From the NCBI GenBank assembly GCA_016787805.1, contig JAEUTY010000051.1, positions 1 through 46,475 of the forward strand: a stretch of DNA of 46,475 nt. Reading direction: 5' to 3'. A program made the translations under genes and the position numbers. This document shows, one piece after another, positions 9,831 to 18,487 of this stretch. This stretch comes from Flavobacterium sp. GTDB lineage: Bacteria; Bacteroidota; Bacteroidia; Flavobacteriales; Flavobacteriaceae. Under the pieces are notes generated by a model. The model had not been told where the DNA came from. It ran no database searches and was given only the letters and a program-made list of their open reading frames with translations. How positions within the stretch are numbered: position 1 is the first letter of the stretch; each line of letters opens with the position of its first letter.

Positions 9831-11012
9831 ATGAGAAAAACTAAATTCATATTGCTTGTAATTGTATTCTTTTCAATGATACATAACTCAGTGTTTTCTC
9901 AAAATTGTACTGGAAATCAAGTAACAATTTCTCTTCAAAACTTTGTCATTCCTTCAGGTAATAATGCAATTGAATTCGATGTGTATGTAAAGAACACAGG
10001 TACAACGATACTTAAATTAGGTAGTTTTGCGGGAAATATTGTTTACAATGCCAATTTATTACCAGCGGGAGCAACAGGTTCTTTTTCAGTTATAACACAG
10101 CCATCAGAAACTGGTAACTTTCCTAATTTTAACAATTTATCAATAAATCATTCTGCATTGTCAAGGTATTTGAGATGGAATCATGTAACTATGTCAGAAG
10201 CACTTGCTGTTAATTTGCCACCTAATGTTGATATGAAGTTTGCCCGTTTTAGATTCACTAGCTCAATTTCTTTTTTGCCCAATACTTTGCTATCCCTTAA
10301 TTTTGTGAGTAATCTAACTTCTGCCTTTACAGGTTTAAACGTTTATTGTAATTCCAATCCAATCCATACTTTCATTAGACTTTCATTGGGTAATTTAGTT
10401 CAAATTAGCACACAAGTTTATATTTGTAATGCCAGTAGTTCTATAACAACACTAGGCCTGAAATTATTTGTTGAAGGTTATGTTAATGGAGAAAGTCAAA
10501 TGATCTCAGGAAAGTCAAATCAAGGTGTTTCTTATGTAGATGATATAACTGTCGAATTAAAAGACGCTTCAACTTTGCAAACGGTAGCATCCGCCACGTC
10601 AAAATTATATACAGATGGATTTGCAACGTTTAATTTTCCGACTACAGTAAATGGGAACTACTATCTCGCGGTCAAAGGTTCTAATTCGATTCAAACTTTT
10701 TCTTCGTCGGTAGTTACAGTAACGCCTAATGCTCCATTGGTTTATGATTTTACAACTAACGCAACCAAAGCATTTGGCTCGAATACGAAGCAAATAAGTT
10801 CAGGTGTTTGGGCGTTTATTTCTGGCGATAATAATAACGATGGTAATATTGATAATGCCGATTATTCGGTTTGGGAATCCGATGCTAACGAGTTTGCGTC
10901 TGGAACCTTCATCACAGATTTAAACGGAGATGGAAACGTAGACAATGCAGATTATTCAATTTGGGAAACCAATTCAAATAATTTTGTATCTTTGCTATCG
11001 CCAACTCCTTAA
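9831..11012 (+). CDS. Secreted protein with cohesin-like head and dockerin-like tail
   Basis: 393 residues from the ATG at 9831. An earlier in-frame start at 9747 would lie inside the upstream gene and remove the signal peptide from the N-terminus. After the signal peptide (MRKTKFILLVIVFFSM, cleavage near VFSQ) comes a beta-rich domain (about 27-195) homologous to the N-terminus of the next gene. It has the pattern EFDVYVKNTG, GNIVYN, YLRWNH and MKFARFRFTS, which is only generally reminiscent of cohesin or CBM-type sandwiches. Residues about 205-393 are the C-terminal module of the two upstream proteins (LKLFVEGY, VKGSN, YDF, then two calcium-loop motifs at 333-344 and 363-374, ending SPTP). 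It combines both partner-type domains and could act as an adaptor. The gap to the upstream gene is 16 bp, so they are probably cotranscribed. Confidence 0.8.
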   Translation: MRKTKFILLVIVFFSMIHNSVFSQNCTGNQVTISLQNFVIPSGNNAIEFDVYVKNTGTTILKLGSFAGNIVYNANLLPAGATGSFSVITQPSETGNFPNFNNLSINHSALSRYLRWNHVTMSEALAVNLPPNVDMKFARFRFTSSISFLPNTLLSLNFVSNLTSAFTGLNVYCNSNPIHTFIRLSLGNLVQISTQVYICNASSSITTLGLKLFVEGYVNGESQMISGKSNQGVSYVDDITVELKDASTLQTVASATSKLYTDGFATFNFPTTVNGNYYLAVKGSNSIQTFSSSVVTVTPNAPLVYDFTTNATKAFGSNTKQISSGVWAFISGDNNNDGNIDNADYSVWESDANEFASGTFITDLNGDGNVDNADYSIWETNSNNFVSLLSPTP

Positions 11013-11030
11013 CAATTAAATAATTAAAGT

Positions 11031-11924
11031 ATGAAAAAAATTAATTTTAAACTAATTCTAACTGCTGTTTTTATTGTAATAATAAACAGTTTTGGTTTCG
11101 CTCAAACTTGTTCAGGAAATCAAACAACAGAATCAATAGAGAATGTAACTATAACTGCTACAACAATTGAGTATGATGTCTATATTTCAAATACTGGCTC
11201 AACCAATATGTTGCTAGCGGCTCTTCAAGGTTCGATAGTTTATGATGATAACTTATTAGCTTCTGGAGCAACATTGACTATGTCAATTGTAACGCAACCA
11301 ACGGATACAGGTAATTTTCCTACATTGAGTCAAATTCAATACACAAATATAACATCAGAATCTAGACAATTAAGATGGGCGCATACTCCTGTATCATTAG
11401 CTTCGGGTAATACTGTAAATTTACCTTCTAATACACAAATGTTTTTTGCTCGATTTAGAATTACTAGTTCAATGCCTTGGATGCCTGGAACACATTCGCT
11501 TGGTTTTGCGGTTATTACTGATGGAAGTCCTACAACTACAAACTTAGCAACAGTATACTGCAATGGAAATACTAGCTCAACACCTGTTACAAGTGCTTTG
11601 GGCGGAATGGTCTATGTTAATCGCACTTTTATAGTTACACCTGAGATGTTATTGAATACAACAGATCAGCAAAATAATGAATCCATTTTGTTGGCAAGTC
11701 CAAATCCATTTAATGATCATTTTAACTTGTCATTGCAAACTATATCGAATGAAGTTGTTACTGTAAAAGTATATGATTTGACTGGAAAACTTGTTGAAAG
11801 TAAAACCATAAATCCTATTGATATTACTAGATGTGAAATGGGAAGTAAATATGCTTCTGGAGTGTATAATGTTGTTGTAAGCCAAGGTGAATTAGAAGAA
11901 AATCATAAAATGATAAAAAGATAA
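11031..11924 (+). CDS. Cohesin-like domain protein with T9SS type A sorting domain
   Basis: 297 residues. It has a signal peptide (MKKINFKLILTAVFIVIINSFGFAQ). The N-terminal domain (about 27-200) is clearly homologous to that of the gene 18 bp upstream: EYDVYISNTG, GSIVYDDNLL, RQLRWAH and MFFARFRITSS. Instead of the dockerin-like module it ends in a type A T9SS sorting domain (about 220-297: SPNPFNDHF, VKVYDLTGK, ASGVYNVVVSQG, ending MIKR). It is therefore the member of the cluster most plausibly held at the cell surface, and a possible receptor for the dockerin-like tails of its neighbours. That partnership is inference. A terminator follows. Confidence 0.82.
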   Translation: MKKINFKLILTAVFIVIINSFGFAQTCSGNQTTESIENVTITATTIEYDVYISNTGSTNMLLAALQGSIVYDDNLLASGATLTMSIVTQPTDTGNFPTLSQIQYTNITSESRQLRWAHTPVSLASGNTVNLPSNTQMFFARFRITSSMPWMPGTHSLGFAVITDGSPTTTNLATVYCNGNTSSTPVTSALGGMVYVNRTFIVTPEMLLNTTDQQNNESILLASPNPFNDHFNLSLQTISNEVVTVKVYDLTGKLVESKTINPIDITRCEMGSKYASGVYNVVVSQGELEENHKMIKR

Positions 11925-11939
11925 ATCACTTATAAAATA

Positions 11940-11970
11940 AAAAAACCTCACTAAACAGTGAGGTTTTTTT
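11940..11970. terminator. Bidirectional hairpin terminator
   Basis: A perfect 7-bp stem (11946-11952 with 11957-11963) is flanked by A and T runs. It can end the secreted-protein operon on the plus strand and the small minus-strand gene beginning at 12189. Confidence 0.85.
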
Positions 11971-11979
11971 ATTTTATAC

Positions 11980-12189
11980 TTAATTAAGTTGTTTTCTTCT
12001 GCTTTTATAAATGTATAATGCAAATGCAATTCCAACTAAAGCTAAATAAATCAATTTAGAGTTGATTGGTGCTGCTGGCGGATCGTTCCCTTCTAAACCT
12101 CCATTATCATCGTCGTCGCCTTGAGCAAATAATTGGTAATCGTGTAAAAAGAAAAAAGCAACTAAAGCTATGTTAAATATTTTCTTCAT
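11980..12189 (-). CDS. Small secreted protein with C-terminal PIN motif, TM helix and basic tail
   Basis: 69 residues with a tripartite layout. A signal peptide (MKKIFNIALVAFFFLHDYQLFAQ) is followed by a short acidic/glycine stretch (GDDDDNGG), then PPAAPIN, then a hydrophobic helix (LIYLALVGIAFALYIY) and a basic end (KSRRKQLN). Motif, helix and basic tail together resemble C-terminal protein-sorting signals of the PEP-CTERM kind, and the Bacteroidetes PID-CTERM type in particular. N replaces D here. The mature part is almost nothing but the signal, so its function is unknown. A promoter box lies just upstream at 12212-12219. Confidence 0.8.
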   Translation of the reverse strand: MKKIFNIALVAFFFLHDYQLFAQGDDDDNGGLEGNDPPAAPINSKLIYLALVGIAFALYIYKSRRKQLN

Positions 12190-12211
12190 TAAAATCGGTT
12201 TTTAAAACATG

Positions 12212-12219
12212 CAAATATA
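12212..12219 (-). promoter_or_regulatory. Bacteroidetes -7 box TATATTTG (minus strand)
   Basis: An exact TAnnTTTG match read on the minus strand, 22 bp before the start of the small anchored protein at 12189. Confidence 0.5.
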
Positions 12220-12302
12220 ATTTATTTTTTTTAATAGTCGAGTTAAAACGCTATTAATAATAGGAATGTAGAAATTATTTTACGAAATCGAAATAGTTTA
12301 AC

Positions 12303-13892
12303 TTATTCAAATTCAGAGGTAAAAAACAATTTTACAGTCGGATATTTGCTTTGTGTCATTTGTATCGTAAAATCAGAATCGGCCAAAAATACCAACTGAT
12401 TGTATTTGTCATGAGCCAAAAATTTCTGTTTTACGCGTTTAAATTCTTTAAATTCTTCACTTTTAGGATCTTCTGGTTTTACCCAACATGCCTTATGAAC
12501 CGGAAAATTTTCATACGTACATTTGGCTCCGTATTCGTGTTCTAATCTATATTGAATAACTTCGTATTGCAGTGCTCCAACAGTACCAATTACTTTTCTA
12601 TTGTTCATTTCCAAAGTAAATAACTGAGCCACACCTTCGTCCATCAATTGGTCAACGCCTTTTTCGAGTTGTTTGGCTTTCAACGGATCAGCATTGTTGA
12701 TGTATCTAAAATGCTCAGGTGAAAAACTCGGAATTCCTTTGAAACTCATCATTTCGCCTTCGGTCAACGAATCGCCAATTTTAAAATTTCCAGTATCATG
12801 TAAACCCACAATGTCTCCAGGATAAGAAATGTCTACAATTTCCTTTTTCTCAGCAAAAAATGCATTCGGACTTGAGAATTTCATGCTTTTATTCAAACGA
12901 ACATGAGTATAAGGTTTGTTGCGTTCAAAAGTACCCGATACAATTTTTACAAAGGCCAAACGGTCTCGGTGTTTCGGATCCATGTTGGCATGAATTTTAA
13001 ACACAAACCCAGTCATTTTTTCTTCTTCAGGATGCACTAAACGGGTTTCTGATTCCTTTGGTTTTGGAGTTGGAGCAATCTCAACAAAACAGTCAAGTAG
13101 TTCCCGTACACCGAAATTATTCAAAGCCGAACCAAAAAACACAGGTTGTAAATTTCCAGCCAAATAGGCTTCACGATCAAACTTTGGATACACTTCATCT
13201 ATCAATTCGAGTTCCTCTCGTAGTTTATTTGCAGGTTTGTCACCAACAATTTTTTCCAATTCAGCACTGTTAATATCAGAAATCGCAATAGTATCTTCAA
13301 TGTTTTTCTTACTGTCGCCGCTAAACAAATTGATGTTTTTTTCCCACATGTTATAAATTCCTTGAAAATCATAACCCATTCCAATAGGGAAGCTCAATGG
13401 AGTTACGGTAAGTTCCAATTTTTTCTCCACTTCGTCCATCAAATCAAAGGCATCTTTTCCTTCACGATCCAATTTATTAATGAAAACAATGATTGGAATT
13501 TTTCGCATTCTACAAACAGCTACCAACTTTTCGGTTTGTTCCTCGACACCTTTAGCAACGTCGATTACCACGATTACACTGTCTACAGCAGTTAAGGTTC
13601 TGAAAGTATCTTCAGCAAAATCCTTGTGACCTGGTGTATCTAAAATGTTGATTTTTTTGTCTTTGTAATTGAATGCCAAAACCGATGTAGCCACCGAAAT
13701 TCCTCTTTGACGCTCAATTTCCATAAAGTCACTCGTGGCTCCTTTCTTGATTTTGTTGTTTTTTACCGCTCCAGCTTCTTGGATAGCACCTCCAAATAGC
13801 AATAATTTTTCGGTTAAAGTTGTTTTTCCAGCATCGGGGTGCGAAATGATGCCAAAGGTTCTTCTGCGTTCTATTTCTTTTAAAAAACTCAT
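12303..13892 (-). CDS. prfC: Peptide chain release factor 3 (RF3)
   Basis: GTPase that recycles RF1/RF2 from the ribosome after peptide release. From the ATG at 13892 the product is 529 residues, the same length as E. coli RF3, and starts MSFLKEIERRRTFGIISHP. Visible motifs are the G1 loop HPDAGKTT (about 18-25), RGISVATSV in switch I, DTPGHKDF (G3), NKLDREG (G4), and the C-terminal GALQYEVIQYRLEHEYG region typical of RF3. The longer frame start at 13913 adds seven residues and would overlap the promoter box, so I prefer 13892. It is a single gene; its upstream neighbour is divergent. Confidence 0.96.
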   Translation of the reverse strand: MSFLKEIERRRTFGIISHPDAGKTTLTEKLLLFGGAIQEAGAVKNNKIKKGATSDFMEIERQRGISVATSVLAFNYKDKKINILDTPGHKDFAEDTFRTLTAVDSVIVVIDVAKGVEEQTEKLVAVCRMRKIPIIVFINKLDREGKDAFDLMDEVEKKLELTVTPLSFPIGMGYDFQGIYNMWEKNINLFSGDSKKNIEDTIAISDINSAELEKIVGDKPANKLREELELIDEVYPKFDREAYLAGNLQPVFFGSALNNFGVRELLDCFVEIAPTPKPKESETRLVHPEEEKMTGFVFKIHANMDPKHRDRLAFVKIVSGTFERNKPYTHVRLNKSMKFSSPNAFFAEKKEIVDISYPGDIVGLHDTGNFKIGDSLTEGEMMSFKGIPSFSPEHFRYINNADPLKAKQLEKGVDQLMDEGVAQLFTLEMNNRKVIGTVGALQYEVIQYRLEHEYGAKCTYENFPVHKACWVKPEDPKSEEFKEFKRVKQKFLAHDKYNQLVFLADSDFTIQMTQSKYPTVKLFFTSEFE

Positions 13893-13910
13893 AATTTGTA
13901 AAATGGTCTG

Positions 13911-13918
13911 CAAAAATA
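13911..13918 (-). promoter_or_regulatory. Bacteroidetes -7 box TATTTTTG (minus strand)
   Basis: An exact TAnnTTTG match, 18 bp before the prfC ATG, predicting a leader of only about 10-15 nt. It supports the 13892 start. Confidence 0.5.
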
Positions 13919-13998
13919 GTATTTATTAGTCAATTATTGCTTACCACAAAATTTAAAAAACCATGTTAATAAAATTTTGTTAATAGTATTTCATATGC

Positions 13999-14028
13999 TT
14001 GTATACTATTGGCTAATTGTTACTTTTG
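13999..14028 (+). promoter_or_regulatory. Full Bacteroidetes promoter TTG-N19-TACTTTTG
   Basis: TTG at 13999-14001, 19 bp spacing, then TACTTTTG at 14021-14028. Both boxes and the spacing match the Bacteroidetes consensus. It lies 33 bp before the first PPIC gene and probably drives the 14062-18429 operon. Confidence 0.65.
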
Positions 14029-14061
14029 TTGATTGGAATTTAATATAATAGAATTAGTAGT

Positions 14062-16014
14062 ATGAAAAATATGTTTTTAGGGTTTTTGCTTTTGGCAACC
14101 GCAATTGTATCCGCTCAAGTTAAACCAAAAGAAGTTTTATTTACCATTGATGACAAACCTTATTATACAGACGAATTTGAACGTGTTTATAAGAAAAATT
14201 TAGATTTAGTTAAAGACGAGTCGCAAAAAGACCTCAATCAATATTTAGAATTATTTGTTGGGTATAAATTAAAAGTCAATAAGGCGAATAAACTAGGTTT
14301 ACAAAACAACGACAAATACAAAAATGAATTAAAAAGTTACCGTACGCAACTTTCTAAAAATTACACTTCCGATTCAAAAGTTACAGCCGAATTAGTGAAT
14401 GAAGGTTACGAACGAATGAAAAAAGAAATCAAAGCTTCTCACATCTTAATTTTAGCGGATGAAAATGCTTCTCCAGAAGACACATTAAAAGCATACGGCA
14501 AAATAGTAGATATTCGCAAACGTATTACTAATGGTGAAGATTTTGAGAAATTAGCGCAAGAGTTATCCGAAGATCCTTCGGCCAAAGAAAATAAAGGAAA
14601 TTTAGGTTATTTTACTAGTTTTAGAATGGTGTATGCTTTTGAAAGCGCCGCCTACAATACGCCAAAAGGTCAAGTTTCAAAACCAATTAGAACTCGCTTT
14701 GGTTATCATTTAATTAAAGTGGTTGATGTTAGAGACAACCGAGGAGAAGTTGCTGTTTCACATATTATGATTATGAATCCGAAAGAAGGTGAAGATCAAA
14801 CTAAAGCTGAAAACACTATAAGAGATATTTATAAAAAATTGCAACAAGGGGAAAAATTTGAAGAATTGGCCAAACAATTTTCAGAAGATAAATCGTCATC
14901 AACCAAAGGCGGTGTATTAAATCGTTTTGGATCTGGACAGTTGAGCTCAGAAATTTTTGAAAACATTGCATTTTCGTTATCCAAAGAAAACCCAATTTCT
15001 GAACCGTTCAAATCAGAATACGGTTGGCATATTGTTAAATTCAACGAGAAATATCCTTTAAAATCGTTGGATGAGTCGAGAAAAGAATTAGAAAACAAAA
15101 TCAGTAGAGACGATCGATCAAGGATAATTACAAATACATTGACTGAAAAATTGCGTAAAAAGTATACAGTTAAAAGAAACGAAAAAGTATATAAAGCATT
15201 GGCAACTATGGTAACTCCAGAGTTTTATGAAAGCAAATGGGAATACACGGATAATGAAAATACAAAGGCGGTTTTAGTTACTTTAGATAAAAAAGAATTA
15301 ACAGGGAAAAGCTTTTTAGAATATGTTAAAACACAACAAAAAACTGGAGTTAGTCTAAAACCAGTAAATAAATTAGTTGATTTATTGTATGGAAAATTCA
15401 TAGACGAAAATTTGAACACCTATTACAATGACAATTTAGAAACAGAGTTTCCAGATTTTTCATTCGTAATGGACGAATATAGAGATGGTTTGTTGTTGTT
15501 TGATTTGATGGAAAAAGAAATTTGGGATCGATCAAAAACCGATACTCTTGGACTAAAAGCGTTCTATGAAACACAAAAAGACAAACACAAGTGGAAAACA
15601 CGTTTGGATTTGATTATTGCTTCTTCTACCAATATGGAAATGGTAAAAAAAGCACAAGCAATGCTTAAAAAAGGAAAATCAATTCAAGAAATAAAAGACA
15701 AATTAAATACCAAGGATGTAGTGAATATTATGCTTACGGAAAGCACAGTTGAGGTTAGCGATCCTACCATTCCAAAAGGTACAAAACCTGAAGTAGGAAT
15801 CTCTGAAATTTCTCAAAATGGAGAGTATTATTATGCAACCAAGGTGAATAAAGTAATTCCCGAAACTAACAAATCATTTGATGAATGCAAAGGCAAAATA
15901 GTCAATGATTATCAACAATACCTCGAACAAAATTGGGTCAATGAACTTAAAAAGGAATTCAAAGTCAACGTGAACCAAAGCGTGTTTGAAAAATTAAAAA
16001 CCACCATAAAATAG
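14062..16014 (+). CDS. Periplasmic PPIC-type peptidyl-prolyl isomerase, two parvulin domains
   Basis: 650 residues with a signal peptide (MKNMFLGFLLLATAIVSAQ). Two parvulin rotamase domains are clear: about 125-222 (KASHILI...FGYHLIKVVD) and about 231-330 (VSHIMIM...YGWHIVKFNE). Each carries the conserved His in the first strand and a GYH/GWH end motif. The 320-residue C-terminal part is charged and alpha/beta mixed, without a recognised domain. By family it should help outer membrane proteins fold in the periplasm. It is followed 12 bp later by a second, SurA-like enzyme and then a MoxR ATPase, which reads as one envelope-biogenesis operon. Confidence 0.92.
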   Translation: MKNMFLGFLLLATAIVSAQVKPKEVLFTIDDKPYYTDEFERVYKKNLDLVKDESQKDLNQYLELFVGYKLKVNKANKLGLQNNDKYKNELKSYRTQLSKNYTSDSKVTAELVNEGYERMKKEIKASHILILADENASPEDTLKAYGKIVDIRKRITNGEDFEKLAQELSEDPSAKENKGNLGYFTSFRMVYAFESAAYNTPKGQVSKPIRTRFGYHLIKVVDVRDNRGEVAVSHIMIMNPKEGEDQTKAENTIRDIYKKLQQGEKFEELAKQFSEDKSSSTKGGVLNRFGSGQLSSEIFENIAFSLSKENPISEPFKSEYGWHIVKFNEKYPLKSLDESRKELENKISRDDRSRIITNTLTEKLRKKYTVKRNEKVYKALATMVTPEFYESKWEYTDNENTKAVLVTLDKKELTGKSFLEYVKTQQKTGVSLKPVNKLVDLLYGKFIDENLNTYYNDNLETEFPDFSFVMDEYRDGLLLFDLMEKEIWDRSKTDTLGLKAFYETQKDKHKWKTRLDLIIASSTNMEMVKKAQAMLKKGKSIQEIKDKLNTKDVVNIMLTESTVEVSDPTIPKGTKPEVGISEISQNGEYYYATKVNKVIPETNKSFDECKGKIVNDYQQYLEQNWVNELKKEFKVNVNQSVFEKLKTTIK

Positions 16015-16026
16015 TAATTCAATACA

Positions 16027-17454
16027 ATGATTAATACCAAAAAAATGATAGTAAAATCCCTTAAAAGCATTACTATTTTATTCTTATTTGTTTCAACTTT
16101 CTTTGCAACTGCTCAAGAGATTATTGTTGATTCAGTAAAAACCAAAACAAAACCTGTTGTTGATTATTCCAAAAAACAAAAAATAGATGGAATTATCGCC
16201 ACTGTTGGTGATTACGTTATTTTAGACTCTGATATTGATAAAGCTTTTCTAGAAATTCAAAGTCAAGGCGAATCAACCAAAAATATTACTCGTTGCCAAA
16301 TGCTAGGCAAATTGATGGAAGACAAATTGTATGCGCACCAAGCAATTCAAGATTCAATTGTGGTTAGCGACGAAGAAATCAAAGAAAAAATGAGCCAACA
16401 ATTAGACTATATGTTGGAGCAATTGGGCGATATGGATAAAGTGTTGAAATACTTTAAAAAATCGAACGAAGATGAATTTAGAGCTGACTTTTTTGAAATT
16501 TTGAAGCAACAACGATTGTCAGGCGAAATGCAACAGAAAATCATTGGTGATATCGAAATTACTCCCGAAGAAACTCGAAATTTTTTCAAAAAAATACCTG
16601 AAAATGAATTGCCAGTTTTTGGTGCTGAACTCGAAATGGCACAAATAGTAATTAAACCCAAAATTTCTGAGAGTGAGAAACAGCGTATCATTTCTAAATT
16701 AAAAGAAATAAAAAAAGAAGTTCAAGAAGGCGCGAGTTTCAAAACAAGAGCGGTTATTTATACTGATGATAGAGCCTCATCTGCTACTGGAGGTTTTTAT
16801 AAAATCAATAAGAAAACGCCTTTCGTAAAAGAATTCAAAGATGTGGCCTATTCGTTACAAGAAGGCGAAATTTCTGAACCTTTTGAAACCATGTTCGGTT
16901 ATCATATTATTTACCTTGAAAAAATTAAAGGTCAAGAATTGGAATTGCGTCACATTTTAATGATGCCAAAAGTTTCTCCAGAAGCATTGCAAGAAGCCAA
17001 AGAAAAGGCAATTACCATCAAACAACGAATTGAGAGTAAAGAAATAACGTTTGCAGAAGCGGCTCGCCAATTTTCTGACGAAAAAGAAACACGTGCCAAT
17101 GGTGGAACTTTGATCAATCCAAAAACACAAGATACACGTTTTGAATTGACCAAAATGGATCCTGAATTGTACGGACAAGTTTCAAATTTAAAAGACAATG
17201 AAGTGTCAATTCCATTATTGCAAGATGATGCTAAAGAAGGAAAATCATTCAAACTAGTAATGGTTACCAATCGTATTAATCAACACACTGCCGATTACAG
17301 TAAAGATTATACTAAAATTAGAGAATTGGCTCTTAAAGAAAAACAAATCAATGCCATTGCCAAATGGACTGAAGAAAAAATAAAAGAAACGTACATCAGA
17401 ATCAATGCTGATTATAAAGATTGTGAGTTTACCAACAATTGGTTAAAAAAGTAA
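16027..17454 (+). CDS. SurA-like periplasmic chaperone / PPIC peptidyl-prolyl isomerase
   Basis: 475 residues. Translation may start at 16027 or at the second Met (16045); both give a signal peptide ending near ATAQ. The SurA-type N-terminal chaperone region spans about 53-180 (IDGIIATVGDYVILDSDID at the start is characteristic). Parvulin domains follow at about 202-300 and 305-410 (RHILMMPK...SDEKETRANGG). By family it escorts outer membrane beta-barrels across the periplasm. It lies in an operon with the upstream two-parvulin protein and the downstream MoxR gene (21 bp away). Two foldases in a row may divide the work for large T9SS substrates, but that is inference. Confidence 0.92.
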   Translation: MINTKKMIVKSLKSITILFLFVSTFFATAQEIIVDSVKTKTKPVVDYSKKQKIDGIIATVGDYVILDSDIDKAFLEIQSQGESTKNITRCQMLGKLMEDKLYAHQAIQDSIVVSDEEIKEKMSQQLDYMLEQLGDMDKVLKYFKKSNEDEFRADFFEILKQQRLSGEMQQKIIGDIEITPEETRNFFKKIPENELPVFGAELEMAQIVIKPKISESEKQRIISKLKEIKKEVQEGASFKTRAVIYTDDRASSATGGFYKINKKTPFVKEFKDVAYSLQEGEISEPFETMFGYHIIYLEKIKGQELELRHILMMPKVSPEALQEAKEKAITIKQRIESKEITFAEAARQFSDEKETRANGGTLINPKTQDTRFELTKMDPELYGQVSNLKDNEVSIPLLQDDAKEGKSFKLVMVTNRINQHTADYSKDYTKIRELALKEKQINAIAKWTEEKIKETYIRINADYKDCEFTNNWLKK

Positions 17455-17475
17455 TCCTATAAACCGAATAGTACC

Positions 17476-18429
17476 ATGTCAGACGTAGAAGCAGTTAAAA
17501 AACTCGTACAAAAAAGAGAGAATTTAAAAAAAGAAATTTCAAAAATAATTGTAGGTCAAGACGCCGTTGTTGATCAAATATTGTTGAGTATATTCTCAGG
17601 CGGACACGCGCTTTTGGTGGGTGTTCCGGGTTTGGCTAAAACGTTAATGGTAAACACTATTTCACAAGCTTTAGGTTTGGATTTTAAACGAATTCAATTT
17701 ACGCCCGATTTAATGCCTTCGGATATTTTGGGAAGTGAAATTCTAGATGAAAACCGTCAGTTCAAATTTATAAAAGGACCTATTTTTGCCAATATTATTT
17801 TGGCAGATGAGATCAACAGAACGCCACCCAAAACACAAGCCGCTCTTTTGGAAGCGATGCAAGAACGCTCTGTAACTATTGCAGGACAAAACTACAAATT
17901 GGCTTTGCCATATTTTGTTCTTGCAACACAAAACCCAATTGAACAAGAAGGAACTTATCCGTTACCTGAAGCGCAATTAGACCGTTTTATGTTTGCCATA
18001 AAATTGGATTATCCTTCGTTTTTAGAAGAAGTTCAAGTGGTAAAGAGTACTACTTCTGACGAGAAACCAACTATAAATCCGTTGTTTACTGCCGAAGAAA
18101 TTATCGAGTTCCAACACTTAATTCGCCGTATTCCAGTAGCTGATAATGTTATTGAATACGCTGTAACTTTGGTAAGTAAAACACGTCCTAATAATCCATT
18201 GAGCAACGATTATGTGAAAAATTATTTGGATTGGGGAGCAGGACCGAGAGCTTCGCAAAACTTAATTCTTGCAGCCAAAGCAAATGCAGCGTTCAACGGT
18301 AAGTTTTCGCCTGATATTGAAGATGTAAAAGCGGTAGCAATCGGAATTCTTCGTCACCGTATCATTAAAAACTACAAAGCAGATGCTGAAGGAATTACCG
18401 AAGAAATGATCATCGAGAAGTTGCTGTAA
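17476..18429 (+). CDS. MoxR-family AAA+ ATPase
   Basis: 317 residues, the normal length for the family. Walker A is GVPGLAKT (about 49-57), Walker B is IILADE (about 107-112) with the MoxR-specific INRTPPKTQAALLEAMQER, and sensor 1 is LATQNPIEQEGTYPLPEAQLDRF. The C-terminal lid domain contains GPRASQNLI. MoxR ATPases act as chaperone-like machines that mature enzyme complexes or surface proteins, often beside von Willebrand A domain genes. No VWA gene follows here, and the partner may lie elsewhere. It is the last gene of the foldase operon. Confidence 0.95.
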   Translation: MSDVEAVKKLVQKRENLKKEISKIIVGQDAVVDQILLSIFSGGHALLVGVPGLAKTLMVNTISQALGLDFKRIQFTPDLMPSDILGSEILDENRQFKFIKGPIFANIILADEINRTPPKTQAALLEAMQERSVTIAGQNYKLALPYFVLATQNPIEQEGTYPLPEAQLDRFMFAIKLDYPSFLEEVQVVKSTTSDEKPTINPLFTAEEIIEFQHLIRRIPVADNVIEYAVTLVSKTRPNNPLSNDYVKNYLDWGAGPRASQNLILAAKANAAFNGKFSPDIEDVKAVAIGILRHRIIKNYKADAEGITEEMIIEKLL

Positions 18430-18462
18430 TTTTCATAAAATCATACTTTTTATCGGTTTTTA

Positions 18463-18487
18463 TCGTTTTCTGAAAAATAGAAAACGA
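18463..18487 (+). other. Inverted repeat covering a start codon
   Basis: A perfect 9-bp stem (18463-18471 with 18479-18487) and a 7-nt loop. The right arm ends on the A of the ATG at 18487. In RNA this would bury the ribosome landing site of the next gene. No T run follows, so it is not a typical terminator. Confidence 0.5.

Noticed and set aside
13058-13273. Plus-strand open frames inside prfC
   Set aside because: They are shadows of a highly conserved gene with no supporting start or domain.
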